Of a stretch of 64,000 nucleotides of DNA, positions 39,600 to 47,799 are shown piece after piece. The position numbers were made by a program, and so were the translations under genes. The stretch comes from Brevirhabdus sp. (GTDB lineage Bacteria; Pseudomonadota; Alphaproteobacteria; Rhodobacterales; Rhodobacteraceae), in the NCBI GenBank assembly GCA_024637315.1, contig JAGXFH010000086.1:1-64000 (forward strand), in the 5' to 3' direction. The notes beneath the pieces were generated by a model. It was not told the DNA's origin. It searched no databases and was given only the letters and a program-made list of their open reading frames with translations. Each line of letters starts with the position of its first letter. Position 1 is the stretch's first letter.

Positions 39600-40096
39600 G
39601 CCCGCCTGCCGATCTTGGCGGCCCGTTTCAGCAACATCTGCCGTTTCATCGCCGAGAGGTGATCGAAATACATCTTGCCGTTCAGATGGTCGATCTGGTG
39701 CTGAACGCTCGTCGCCCAGAGCCCCACGAAATCACGCTCTTCGACCTCGCCATACACGTTCAGGAACCGCACCGTCACCGCCCTTGGCCGCTCGATGGAC
39801 GCCGAAACGCCGGGCAGGTTCGGGCTGGCCTCGTCATGCAAGCGCATCTTCGACGAGGCATGCAAGATCTCGGGGTTGGCCATCCGTACCGACTGCCCGC
39901 GCTCGGCCGACGCATCGACAACCGCCAGCCGTTGCACAACCCCCAACTGAACCGCCGCCAGCCCGACCCCCGGCATCGCCTCCATCACCGCGATCATCCG
40001 GTCCCAAAGCGCCCGAACCTCATCGGTTACTGCCTCGACCGGCGCGGCCACTCTGCGCAACCGCCGGTCCGGCCAGGGGATGATCGCATGGCTCAC
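39596..40096 (-). CDS. Peptide deformylase paralogue lacking catalytic Cys and Glu
   Basis: The 166-residue protein has the PDF fold with motif 1 intact ([11 protein letters not shown], residues 42-52). Motif 2, normally EGCLS, reads EASPNLPG, placing Ser91 where the metal-binding Cys belongs. Motif 3, normally HEIDH, reads HQIDH (133-137), so the catalytic Glu is Gln134. Both His ligands remain. It is therefore probably inactive as a deformylase or has another job. The reading frame is intact and ATGA overlaps on both sides argue for retained function. Confidence 0.9.
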   Translation of the reverse strand: MSHAIIPWPDRRLRRVAAPVEAVTDEVRALWDRMIAVMEAMPGVGLAAVQLGVVQRLAVVDASAERGQSVRMANPEILHASSKMRLHDEASPNLPGVSASIERPRAVTVRFLNVYGEVEERDFVGLWATSVQHQIDHLNGKMYFDHLSAMKRQMLLKRAAKIGRRA

Positions 40097-40623
40097 GGTC
40101 GCGCCAGTTCGCGCTTCATCTTCTGCATCTTGCGGGTGATCATCTGGCGCTTCAAGGGTTTGAGGTAGTCGATGAACAGCTTGCCTTCCAGATGGTCGAT
40201 CTCATGCTGAACACACGTGGACCACAGCCCGTCGAAATGCTCTTCCCGAAGCTTGCCATCCGGGTCGAGCCACGTCACCCGAACCTCGGCGGGCCGCTCG
40301 ACATCGGCATAATGCTCGGGGATCGACAGGCAGCCTTCCTCATAGACATTGGTCTCGTCCGACACCCATGTGACCTCCGGATTGAACAGCACCATCGGGC
40401 GCGGTGCGGCGCCTTCCTCCTTGACGCAATCCATCACCAGTAGCCGCTGCAACACGCCGACCTGCGGTGCCGCCAACCCGACGCCCGGCGCCTCATACAT
40501 CGTTTCCAGCATGTCATCGGCCAGCCTTCGCAGCTCTGGCGTGATCTCCGCCACAGGCTCGCAAACCTTCTTCAGGCGCGGATCGGGGTGCAAAAGGATC
40601 GGTCTCAGGCTCATTGCCATCAT
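40093..40623 (-). CDS. def: Peptide deformylase
   Basis: Def removes the N-formyl group from nascent proteins, using Fe(II). All three motifs are canonical: PGVGLAAPQVG, YEEGCLSIPE (metal-ligand Cys) and QHEIDHLEG (two His and catalytic Glu). The protein is 176 residues from ATG 40623. An alternative ATG three codons later (40614) is as plausible, since no clear ribosome-binding site decides. First of three coupled genes, def-paralogue-fmt. Confidence 0.96.
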   Translation of the reverse strand: MMAMSLRPILLHPDPRLKKVCEPVAEITPELRRLADDMLETMYEAPGVGLAAPQVGVLQRLLVMDCVKEEGAAPRPMVLFNPEVTWVSDETNVYEEGCLSIPEHYADVERPAEVRVTWLDPDGKLREEHFDGLWSTCVQHEIDHLEGKLFIDYLKPLKRQMITRKMQKMKRELARP

Positions 40624-40710
40624 TTAGGCGAAGCCCCGCCTCGGCGCAACGCCCCCTTGCACCCGCCGCTGGGGCCGCTAGCTTGCCCCGCGAGCAGACA
40701 GGAGGCCCGG

Positions 40711-41886
40711 ATGCCAATCGACTTCGACACGCCCATCACCATAAAGGGTCACCATTCCCAAAAGCATGATGAAATGCAGAAATACTTGGGAATCCGCGAG
40801 GAAGACGCAATACCGATGTGGGTCGCCGATATGGATTTCGCCGCCGCCGACTGCATCCTGGACGCGCTGCGGGCCGAGATCGACAACGGCTTTCTGGGCT
40901 ATTTCGGCGATGTGGGTCCGGTTTCCGAAGCGGTCTGCAACTGGATCAGCCAGCGCCACGGCTGGGACGCCGAGCCGGACTGGATCAGCTATTGCCACGG
41001 CGTCGTCGCCGGCTTCGCCACTGCGCTAGAGGCTTTCTCGGATCCCGGCGACGCGATCATCGTGTTTTCGCCGGTCTATCATTCGTTCTTCGGCAAAGCC
41101 CGTGCCAAGGGGCGCGAGATCCTGGAAAGTTCGCTGATCGAACGTGACGGCAGGTTCGAAATGGACCTCGACGCGCTCGCCTCCAGCCTGACAGGGCGCG
41201 AGAAGATCCTGGTCTTCTGCTCGCCCCACAATCCCGGCGGAAGGCTTTGGGCCGCCGATGAAATCCGCGCGGTCGCTCAGTTCTGCGAAACCCATGACCT
41301 GATCCTGATCTCGGATGAGATCCACATGGACCTCACCCATCCGGGCGCAAGACACATCCCGACCATCACCGCCGCGACGAACGCCCTGCCGCGACTGGTG
41401 GTGCTGACCGCTGCCTCCAAGACGTTCAACATGGCGGGCGGAGAAACCGGCATGGTGATCATTCCCGATCCCAAGCTGCGTGAAACCTACCGCAAGGCGC
41501 ATGCCGCGCTCGGCGGCACTCCGAACCGCTTCGGCATGATCATGATCAAGTCCGCGATGACCGATGGCGGTCCGTGGCTCGACGCCGCCCGCGCCTATAT
41601 CGCCGCGAATTTCAGCCTATGGCATGACCGCATCGGCGCATTGCCCGGTATCCGGGTGATGAACATGCAGGCCACGTATCTCTCGTGGGTCGATTTCACC
41701 GATACCGGGCTGAGCGAGGAAGAGATCAGCCACCGCATCGGCGTTGATGCCCGGATCGCCGCCAGCCCCGGCAAAGCCTTCGGGACAGGCGGCGCCCTGC
41801 ACAAGCGGTTCAATCTGGCCTTGCCGCGCGCCCGGCTCGTCGAGGCGATCGAGCGGCTCGAAACCGCTTTCGGGGATTTGCAGTAG
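40711..41886 (+). CDS. patB: PLP-dependent MalY/PatB-type C-S lyase
   Basis: The 391-residue fold-type I aminotransferase-like enzyme belongs to the MalY/PatB group, which cleaves cystathionine or similar thioethers. The N terminus has AIPMWVADMDFAAADCIL. SPHNPGGRLW and LILISDEIHMDL precede the PLP-binding Lys in LTAASKTFNMAGGETG. GGAGG lies 6 bases before ATG 40711. The true substrate (cystathionine or another S-conjugate) is not clear. Divergent from def. Confidence 0.88.
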   Translation: MPIDFDTPITIKGHHSQKHDEMQKYLGIREEDAIPMWVADMDFAAADCILDALRAEIDNGFLGYFGDVGPVSEAVCNWISQRHGWDAEPDWISYCHGVVAGFATALEAFSDPGDAIIVFSPVYHSFFGKARAKGREILESSLIERDGRFEMDLDALASSLTGREKILVFCSPHNPGGRLWAADEIRAVAQFCETHDLILISDEIHMDLTHPGARHIPTITAATNALPRLVVLTAASKTFNMAGGETGMVIIPDPKLRETYRKAHAALGGTPNRFGMIMIKSAMTDGGPWLDAARAYIAANFSLWHDRIGALPGIRVMNMQATYLSWVDFTDTGLSEEEISHRIGVDARIAASPGKAFGTGGALHKRFNLALPRARLVEAIERLETAFGDLQ

Positions 41887-42076
41887 GGCGGAAACAGCCG
41901 TCGAACATGTCCAGGGGATCGGCGGCCCGTGTCCTGCGCGAGCGACCCAGCGGGCGATCCGATCGAAGCTCAGGACCCGAAGCATCCATCCGGGGCATGA
42001 CGGCTTCGCCCAGAAATCAAGGCACCCAAAAGCCCAACCGGGCGCGCGACGAGATTCGGTTGAGCGTTACCTTGCC

Positions 42077-42421
42077 TCAGCGCAGCAAGGCGATCGGCGC
42101 ATTCTCGTCCCGGCAGAAATCCAGCGGTGCCTTGTCGACCGCTTCAGTGTGCCACTTGAACTCATAAACCATCTCGCCGGCCTCTTCCTCCGAGGCGACG
42201 ATGAGGCACTGATACAAATGCCGCGTCCCGTCATAAAGATCGACAAGCCCGCGCAAATGCGGCGCATCCTCTGCATCCAGCGCAAACCCTCCTTCCCAGA
42301 AACGCAGCACCGGATAGACCTCGTCATCGGTATGAACGCGCAACCGGCTCTTCTTTTGCAGCGCGCTTTTGCGGGCTATCTCAAGCCCCTCGCGCACTTC
42401 CTTCGGCAAGAAATCCGACAT
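42077..42421 (-). CDS. Hypothetical protein behind a CtrA-type site
   Basis: The 114-residue soluble protein is highly charged and has no signal or recognised domain. Recognisable stretches are LQKKSRLRVHTDDEVYPVLRF and VYEFKWHTEAVDKAPLDF. ATG 42421 is preferred, with GAGGGG 8 bases upstream. The ATG two codons earlier (42427) would put the same sequence too close. I think it is a conserved Rhodobacterales protein of unknown role. It has a TTAA-N7-TTAA site 64-78 bp upstream. Confidence 0.7.
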   Translation of the reverse strand: MSDFLPKEVREGLEIARKSALQKKSRLRVHTDDEVYPVLRFWEGGFALDAEDAPHLRGLVDLYDGTRHLYQCLIVASEEEAGEMVYEFKWHTEAVDKAPLDFCRDENAPIALLR

Positions 42422-42484
42422 CGCCATTTCCCCTCTACACCCTGACTTCAAGGATGCAGTGGTTTCTACACAGGTCAAGTAATG

Positions 42485-42499
42485 GTTAAATGACGTTTA
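42485..42499. promoter_or_regulatory. CtrA-type box TTAA-N7-TTAA inside a 19-bp inverted repeat
   Basis: TTAA at 42485-42488 and 42496-42499 are separated by exactly seven bases (ATGACGT). The whole element GGTTAAATGACGTTTAACC is a perfect 7-bp inverted repeat around TGACG. TTAA-N7-TTAA is the classical CtrA recognition sequence of alphaproteobacteria. It lies upstream of the hypothetical gene starting at 42421 and just after cobM. Binding is inferred. Confidence 0.65.
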
Positions 42500-42528
42500 A
42501 CCAGCGGCAAGCAACGGCGGAAAAAAAC

Positions 42529-43299
42529 CTATTTTGTTGCGACTCTTGGGCGCAATACATGCGGAATGGCCGGATTGTAGAGCGCCGAATCACGAAACGC
42601 CTGCCCCTCGCGCAGCGCCGGGCCGACCAGAATCAGGGCGGTGCGCGTGATCTTCTCGGCCCGAACCCTGGCATGGATATCGGCCAAGGTGCCGCGGATC
42701 AGCAACTGGTCGGGCCAGCCGACCCGGTAGGCCACCACCACGGGACAGTCGGGTCCATAATGCGGCGAAAGCTGGCGCTCGATCTCACGCAGATTGCGCA
42801 CCCCCAGATGAATCGCCAGCGTCGCGCCGGTGCGGGCGAAATTGTCCAGGGTTTCGCGTTCGGGCATCGCCGTCGACTTCATCGAGACCCGCGTCAGCAC
42901 GATCGACTGCGCAATCTCCGGAATTGTCAGTTCCTGTCCCAATGCAGCCGCCGCCGCCGCATAGGCGGGAACGCCGGGAATGATCTGATAATCAATCCCG
43001 TCCGCCCGTAGCCGCCTGATTTGCTCTGCAATCGCCCCGTAAAGCGACGGGTCGCCCGAATGAACCCGCGCAACATCCAGACCGCGTGAATGTGCCGCCA
43101 TGATCTCGGCGTGGGTTTCGTCCAGCGTCATCGCGGCGGTATCCAGAACCCGCGCGCCCTTCGGCGCACAGACCACGACCTCGGGCGGCACCAATGAGCC
43201 GGCGTAAAGGCAGACCGGGCATTCGCCGATCACCCGTTCCGCCTTCTTCGTCAAAAGCTCCGGGTCGCCCGGCCCCGCGCCGATGAAATAGACCGTCAT
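42529..43299 (-). CDS. cobM: Precorrin-4 C11-methyltransferase
   Basis: CobM methylates C11 of precorrin-4. The 256-residue SAM enzyme of the tetrapyrrole methylase fold has MTVYFIGAGPGDPELLTKKAERVI (motif A), CLYAGSLVPPEVV, ARVHSGDPSLYGAIAEQI and IPGVPAYAAAAAALG, then VVAYRVGWPDQLLIRGTLAD. It is the last gene of the minus-strand cob operon and overlaps cbiG/cobJ by ATGA. A T7 run follows the stop but no stable hairpin precedes it. Confidence 0.95.
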   Translation of the reverse strand: MTVYFIGAGPGDPELLTKKAERVIGECPVCLYAGSLVPPEVVVCAPKGARVLDTAAMTLDETHAEIMAAHSRGLDVARVHSGDPSLYGAIAEQIRRLRADGIDYQIIPGVPAYAAAAAALGQELTIPEIAQSIVLTRVSMKSTAMPERETLDNFARTGATLAIHLGVRNLREIERQLSPHYGPDCPVVVAYRVGWPDQLLIRGTLADIHARVRAEKITRTALILVGPALREGQAFRDSALYNPAIPHVLRPRVATK

Positions 43300-45206
43300 G
43301 CCCCGTCCTTCATCGTGTTCATGGCGCGGCTGGTTTGCGCCCCTGACGGTTCGTTGAACCGGTTCTCTTCCGGCCCGAACTCCGCGCCGCAGGCATCCGA
43401 CACCCCGGCAAGATCGCCATCGATCTTCCGCGCGTAGCCTCGCGGCGTGTACATCCTTGGTCCCTCGCCCAACATCGCCAGGCGAGTATGGGACGAGCCG
43501 ACCAGAACCACCGTCAGCATATCGACCTCGTCGACATCGAGATCCGCAAGCCGCCGATAGCGGATATGCTCATCGGGCCGCCCCAGCGACGAGGCCAGCA
43601 TGACCGGCGTGTCCTCTGGCCGATGCTGCAGCAGGATCTCCCGCGCCTCGGCCAGCAACGTTCGCCGGCGCATCGAAACAGGATTGTAGAATGCAATCAC
43701 GAAATCCCCCTCCGCCGCCGCACGCAGTCGCTTCAGGATATCCTCTCGCGGGGTCAGAAGATCGCTCAGCGAAATCGCACAGAAATCGTGGCCCAAAGGC
43801 GCGCCCGCCCGCGCCGCTGCCCCTTGCAGTGCCGATACGCCCGGCGAGCAGACGACCTCGACCCGCCGCGCCGCCGCCGAGACGCCCTGCGCCTTCGGCC
43901 CGCGGTCCAGAAGTTCGAAGACCAGCGCCGCCATCGCGTAAATCCCGGCATCGCCAGAGCAGATCAGCGCCACGTTCCGCCCTTCGCCGGCGCGCTCAAG
44001 CGCGTAGCGGCACCGCTCCTCCTCGCCGCCCAACGGGAAGTCAGTGCGTTTCCTGCCGACCGCCAAAGGTCCCAGAAGGTCAATATACAATCCATATCCA
44101 ACCAGTTCCTCGGCTTCTGAGATAAACCGGGACACTTCGGGTGTTCGCCACGCGGCCTGCCCCGGACCGATCCCGACCACCGAAAGCCGCCCCCGTGGGC
44201 GTCCTCGCATTTCGACGATCGGCTCCGAGGCCAGCGCCAGGGCAACCGTCGCATTCGCCGTCTTGCGCTTGGGGATCCAAAGCGTCGCCTCCGGCCCGGC
44301 CCCGGCCAAAGCCGCGCCTTCCGCAACGCCGTGGCAGCCGACCTCGGCAAACACGACGTCCGAGGGTGTCGCCAATCGTCCCGCTTCGGCCTCCAACTCG
44401 GCGGCGTCGAACAACCGCAACGGCAGGTCCAAACCAGTGGCCAGATCCAGAATCGCCGGCTCGTCCGCTTTCAGTTCGATCGTGAACACAGCCTTGACCG
44501 CACCAGCCGCAATCCCGGATTCGGCCATCACCTCGGCCACCAACCCGGCCAATTCCTCGGGCGGACAGTTCCGTGCGCAGCCCACGCCAAGGGCCGCTCT
44601 TTGCGGATGAAACGTCAGCGCCCCGGCAACCGCCGGCCGCATCGTCGCCGCGATCCGTACGCCATCACCCTCGGGCAATCCCACCAGCCACCGGGCCCGT
44701 TCGGCTTCCTCGCCGCCGATCCGGGCTCCGTCGCCCGCCAGAAGCACCGCCATCGCCCCCTTGGCCAGATTCGGCGTGCCCAGAACCCAACCCTCCGGCG
44801 GCTCGTCCAAAGACACGCCCAAAGCGACATCACCTGCCGTCGTCACCGCCGCCACGCCGCCCATCGCCTCGGCCACGACCTTCGCCAGCCGGTTCGCCCC
44901 GCGATGCCCGCCCAGAAGCGGCACTACAACGCCACCATCATCGGAAACCGAAATGACTGGCGGCTCGGTCTGCTTGTCCGCCAGCATCGGCGCGACCGCC
45001 CGGATCAGTATGCCCGAGGCGCAAACCCCGACCACCGGAACCCCGGCGGCGAACAACCCGCGCACATGCTCCAAAGCATCGGGGAAAAACGCATCCGCTC
45101 GCACAATGCGGCCCTCGCGCCCATGAACAAGCGCGCCCAAGGCTGCCGCCACCCGGTGCGCCACATCTTCGCCCGAGCGCGACAGCGCCACCACAACAGG
45201 TTTCAC
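43296..45206 (-). CDS. cobJ: Fused CbiG-type protein and precorrin-3B C17-methyltransferase CobJ
   Basis: The 636-residue protein joins two enzymes. Residues 1 to about 325 are CbiG-like: VPVVGVCASGILIRAVAPML, VVPLLGGHRGANRLAK and the C-terminal LGVGCARNCPPEELAGLV (CobE/CbiG-C). From about residue 338 comes CobJ: LSVVGIGPGQAAWRTPEV, CSGDAGIYAMAALVFELL, VVCSPGVSALQGAAAR and FYNPVSMRRRTLL. CobJ makes precorrin-4. The CbiG part cleaves C20 as acetaldehyde in anaerobic paths, so its role here is of interest. GTG 45206 overlaps the cobI stop (GTGA). Longer upstream frames run into cobI antisense of other frames and are rejected. Confidence 0.9.
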   Translation of the reverse strand: MKPVVVALSRSGEDVAHRVAAALGALVHGREGRIVRADAFFPDALEHVRGLFAAGVPVVGVCASGILIRAVAPMLADKQTEPPVISVSDDGGVVVPLLGGHRGANRLAKVVAEAMGGVAAVTTAGDVALGVSLDEPPEGWVLGTPNLAKGAMAVLLAGDGARIGGEEAERARWLVGLPEGDGVRIAATMRPAVAGALTFHPQRAALGVGCARNCPPEELAGLVAEVMAESGIAAGAVKAVFTIELKADEPAILDLATGLDLPLRLFDAAELEAEAGRLATPSDVVFAEVGCHGVAEGAALAGAGPEATLWIPKRKTANATVALALASEPIVEMRGRPRGRLSVVGIGPGQAAWRTPEVSRFISEAEELVGYGLYIDLLGPLAVGRKRTDFPLGGEEERCRYALERAGEGRNVALICSGDAGIYAMAALVFELLDRGPKAQGVSAAARRVEVVCSPGVSALQGAAARAGAPLGHDFCAISLSDLLTPREDILKRLRAAAEGDFVIAFYNPVSMRRRTLLAEAREILLQHRPEDTPVMLASSLGRPDEHIRYRRLADLDVDEVDMLTVVLVGSSHTRLAMLGEGPRMYTPRGYARKIDGDLAGVSDACGAEFGPEENRFNEPSGAQTSRAMNTMKDGA

Positions 45207-45904
45207 AACCACGGATCGGCCCCCTTCGTCAGCAGGATCATAGAGAAATACGGCGCCCGCTCCGGCGCCTCGGCCAATGCGCAAACGACCTCGCCCGGCA
45301 GGCTCGCGCGTTCCACATAGACCGCGCGACCTGTCAGCCCAAGCCCCTCGATCACCGCACGGATCTTCGGCAGATGCCGCCCGACCTTCAGGATCGCGAC
45401 GCTCTCCGCGCCCTCGATCCGCTCGCGCAACTCCGCTTCCGGCAGCGGCCCCGGCAGCACCGTCAACCGCTCGTTCCGTGCAGCCAGCGGCATCCCCGCC
45501 CTCGCCGCACAAGCCGTGATACTGGTCACACCCGGAACCACCTCGACCTCGAACCGCCCCGACAACCGGGCGTAAAGATACATGAACGAGCCGTAAAAGA
45601 ACGGATCCCCCTCGCACAGACAGACAACATCGTCACCCGCGTCCAGCGCCTCGGCGATCGCCGCAGCGCCCCTGTCGTAAGCCGCCTGCGCCGGTTCCCG
45701 GTCAGTCGTCATCGGCACATCCATGATGATCTCGCGGACGCCCGCCCCGATCACGCCGGCGGCTATCGAGCGCGCAAAACTCGCAGCGCCTTCCAGCGCC
45801 GGATAGGCCACGACCGTCGCCGCGCCGATCAGCCGCGCCGCCTTCAGCGTCATCAATTCCGGATCGCCGGGGCCAAGGCCGATGCCGAAAAGCTTGCCGG
45901 TCAT
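45203..45904 (-). CDS. cobI: Precorrin-2 C20-methyltransferase
   Basis: CobI makes precorrin-3A. The 233-residue SAM enzyme begins MTGKLFGIGLGPGDPELMTLKAARLI, with CLCEGDPFFYGSFMYLYARL and VVPGVTSITACAARAGMPLA. It ends with the PYFSMILLTKG segment seen in CobI/CbiL. The start ATG overlaps the cobL stop by ATGA, and the end overlaps the cbiG/cobJ GTG. Confidence 0.95.
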   Translation of the reverse strand: MTGKLFGIGLGPGDPELMTLKAARLIGAATVVAYPALEGAASFARSIAAGVIGAGVREIIMDVPMTTDREPAQAAYDRGAAAIAEALDAGDDVVCLCEGDPFFYGSFMYLYARLSGRFEVEVVPGVTSITACAARAGMPLAARNERLTVLPGPLPEAELRERIEGAESVAILKVGRHLPKIRAVIEGLGLTGRAVYVERASLPGEVVCALAEAPERAPYFSMILLTKGADPWL

Positions 45905-47100
45905 CGTTTCACAAGGCTCCATTGCGTCACCGGCATCAGCGCCCGCCAGCCGCGATAGGGACCGACCGGCTCGGCCCGGTTCACCGCCAGCTTGACCAAC
46001 TGCCCGCCGTGTTGCGCGTGAAGGTCCATCAGCACCGCCTCGCTTTCCAGCGTCACCGCATTGGCCACCAGCCGTCCCAAGGGCTTGAGCGCGGCGAAAG
46101 CCGCCTCGAACACCTCGTCCGACAGACCGCCACCGATGAACACCGCATCCGGCGCATCCAGCCCGGCCAGCGCCTCCGGCGCCTCGCCCTCGACAATCTC
46201 CAGCTTGGGAGTGCCCAGGGCCAGCGCATTCGCCGCCGCCATCGCCCGGCGATCGGCGCGCGGTTCGATCCCCACCGCACGTGCATTCCGCGCCGCCCGC
46301 ATCCACTCGACCGCGACCGAGCCACAGCCGGTACCGATATCCCACAAAAGCGCCGCCCGCATCGGCATCAGCTTGGCGACCGTCACCGCGCGAACCTCCT
46401 GCTTGGTCATCGTTCCATCATGCTGAAACAGGTCATCCGCCAGCCCCGGCACCCGCGGCATCAGCACCGCATCGGGCGCGGCGACGCAATCGACGGCCAG
46501 GGTGTTGAACGCCGGAACGACATGGTCCCAGCTCTCCGCCAGCCCCTCGAACCGCGCCTCGTTCTTGCCGCCCATCGCCGCCAGCACTGTCATCGGGCTT
46601 CGGCCAAACCCCCGCTCGGTCAGGAACCGCGCGATCTGCGCCGGCGTCTCCGCCCCAGTCGTCAGGATCAACAAGCGCTGATCCGGCTGGATGAACGCAA
46701 TCATTTGTTCCAACGGCCGACCATGCACCGTCAGGGTCTCGACATCGGCCATCGACCAGCCCATCCGGGCCGCCGCCAGTTGGAACGCCGAAATCTGCGG
46801 ATGGTAGATGATCTCTGCCGGCGGTATCGCCCGCCCGATCCGCGCGCCGACCGAGAACCACAGCGGATCCCCGGTCGCCAGCACGACCACGCGCTTGCCC
46901 TTCAGCCCCTGCAAGGTCTCGATCAGGGCGTCGAACGGATGCGGCCAGGCCAGCCGCTCGGCCACGACGCTGTCCGACAGCGCGTGATGCCGGTCGCCGC
47001 CGATGATCACTTCGGCGGCCTCGACCACGGCCCGCGTCGCAGGCGCCAGCCCCTCGAACCCGTCCTCGCCGATGCCGACGATATGCAGCCAGGCGCTCAT
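45901..47100 (-). CDS. cobL: Precorrin-6Y C5,15-methyltransferase (decarboxylating)
   Basis: The 399-residue bifunctional CobL is a fusion of a CbiE-type methylase (residues 1-200) and a CbiT-type decarboxylating methyltransferase (about 210-399). The N half has LHIVGIGEDGFEGLAPATRAV, LATGDPLWFSVGARI, ISAFQLAAARMGWSM. The C half has the motif LLWDIGTGCGSVAVEWMRAA and VFIGGGLSDEVFEAAF. It converts precorrin-6B to precorrin-8. ATGA overlaps on both sides. Confidence 0.96.
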   Translation of the reverse strand: MSAWLHIVGIGEDGFEGLAPATRAVVEAAEVIIGGDRHHALSDSVVAERLAWPHPFDALIETLQGLKGKRVVVLATGDPLWFSVGARIGRAIPPAEIIYHPQISAFQLAAARMGWSMADVETLTVHGRPLEQMIAFIQPDQRLLILTTGAETPAQIARFLTERGFGRSPMTVLAAMGGKNEARFEGLAESWDHVVPAFNTLAVDCVAAPDAVLMPRVPGLADDLFQHDGTMTKQEVRAVTVAKLMPMRAALLWDIGTGCGSVAVEWMRAARNARAVGIEPRADRRAMAAANALALGTPKLEIVEGEAPEALAGLDAPDAVFIGGGLSDEVFEAAFAALKPLGRLVANAVTLESEAVLMDLHAQHGGQLVKLAVNRAEPVGPYRGWRALMPVTQWSLVKR

Positions 47101-47735
47101 TCCGCCTCTCCGGGCAAGCCCGCCGCCAGCGCGTTGACCGCCGCCGAGGCAATCGCCGACCCGCCCCGCCGCCCGCGCAGAACGATGTACGGGCATCCAC
47201 GAGGGTTCGCCGCCAGTTCCGCCTTGCTTTCGGCCGCGCCGACAAACCCGACCGGAAAACCCAGGATCAGCGCCGGTTTCGGCCAGCCCTCGTCCAGCCG
47301 CTCCAGCAGATGAAAAAGCGCTGTCGGCGCGTTGCCGACAGCTACAACCGCACCTTCGATTCGCTCCCGCCACAACTCGACCGCCGCCGCCGAGCGGGTC
47401 GTGCCAAGCGCCGCGGCCCGATCCGGCACCGAGGCGTCATTCAGCGTCACCAGAACCTCGTTGCCAGCCGGCAAGGCCCGGCGGATGATCCCCGAGGCCA
47501 CCATCTCGCAGTCGCAAAGAACCGGCGCGCCTGCTGCCAAGGCAGTCTGTCCGCCCTCGAACGCGGCCTCCGAGAAATCCAGCCGGTCCGCAACCTCGAC
47601 CATACCGCTGGCATGGATCACCCGGATCGCCAGGGCCTGCATACCCGGCCCGAACCGGTCCAGCCGCGCCTCGCGCCGCACAGTGGCGAAACTCTCGCCA
47701 TAGATCGCCGCCGGGTCCTTCAGGTAAGGGCGCAT
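47097..47735 (-). CDS. cobH: Precorrin-8X methylmutase
   Basis: CobH moves a methyl from C11 to C12, yielding hydrogenobyrinate. The 212 residues contain the active-site His in RVIHASGMVEVADRL, PVLCDCEMVASGI and VAVGNAPTALFHLLERL, ending with PYIVLRGRRGGSAIASAAVNALA. It is separated by 64 bp from cbiX upstream and overlaps cobL by 4 bp. Confidence 0.96.
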   Translation of the reverse strand: MRPYLKDPAAIYGESFATVRREARLDRFGPGMQALAIRVIHASGMVEVADRLDFSEAAFEGGQTALAAGAPVLCDCEMVASGIIRRALPAGNEVLVTLNDASVPDRAAALGTTRSAAAVELWRERIEGAVVAVGNAPTALFHLLERLDEGWPKPALILGFPVGFVGAAESKAELAANPRGCPYIVLRGRRGGSAIASAAVNALAAGLPGEAE

Positions 47736-47799
47736 CGCCGCTCCTTCTTCTGTTCCGAAACATTCTCGCCGAAGGCTTGAACCTTCACAGAAAAGTCAA

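Noticed and set aside
43296-45617. 773-codon version of the CbiG-CobJ protein
   Set aside because: The first 137 codons run through cobI in another frame. The GTG at 45206 overlapping the cobI TGA gives a complete CbiG start.
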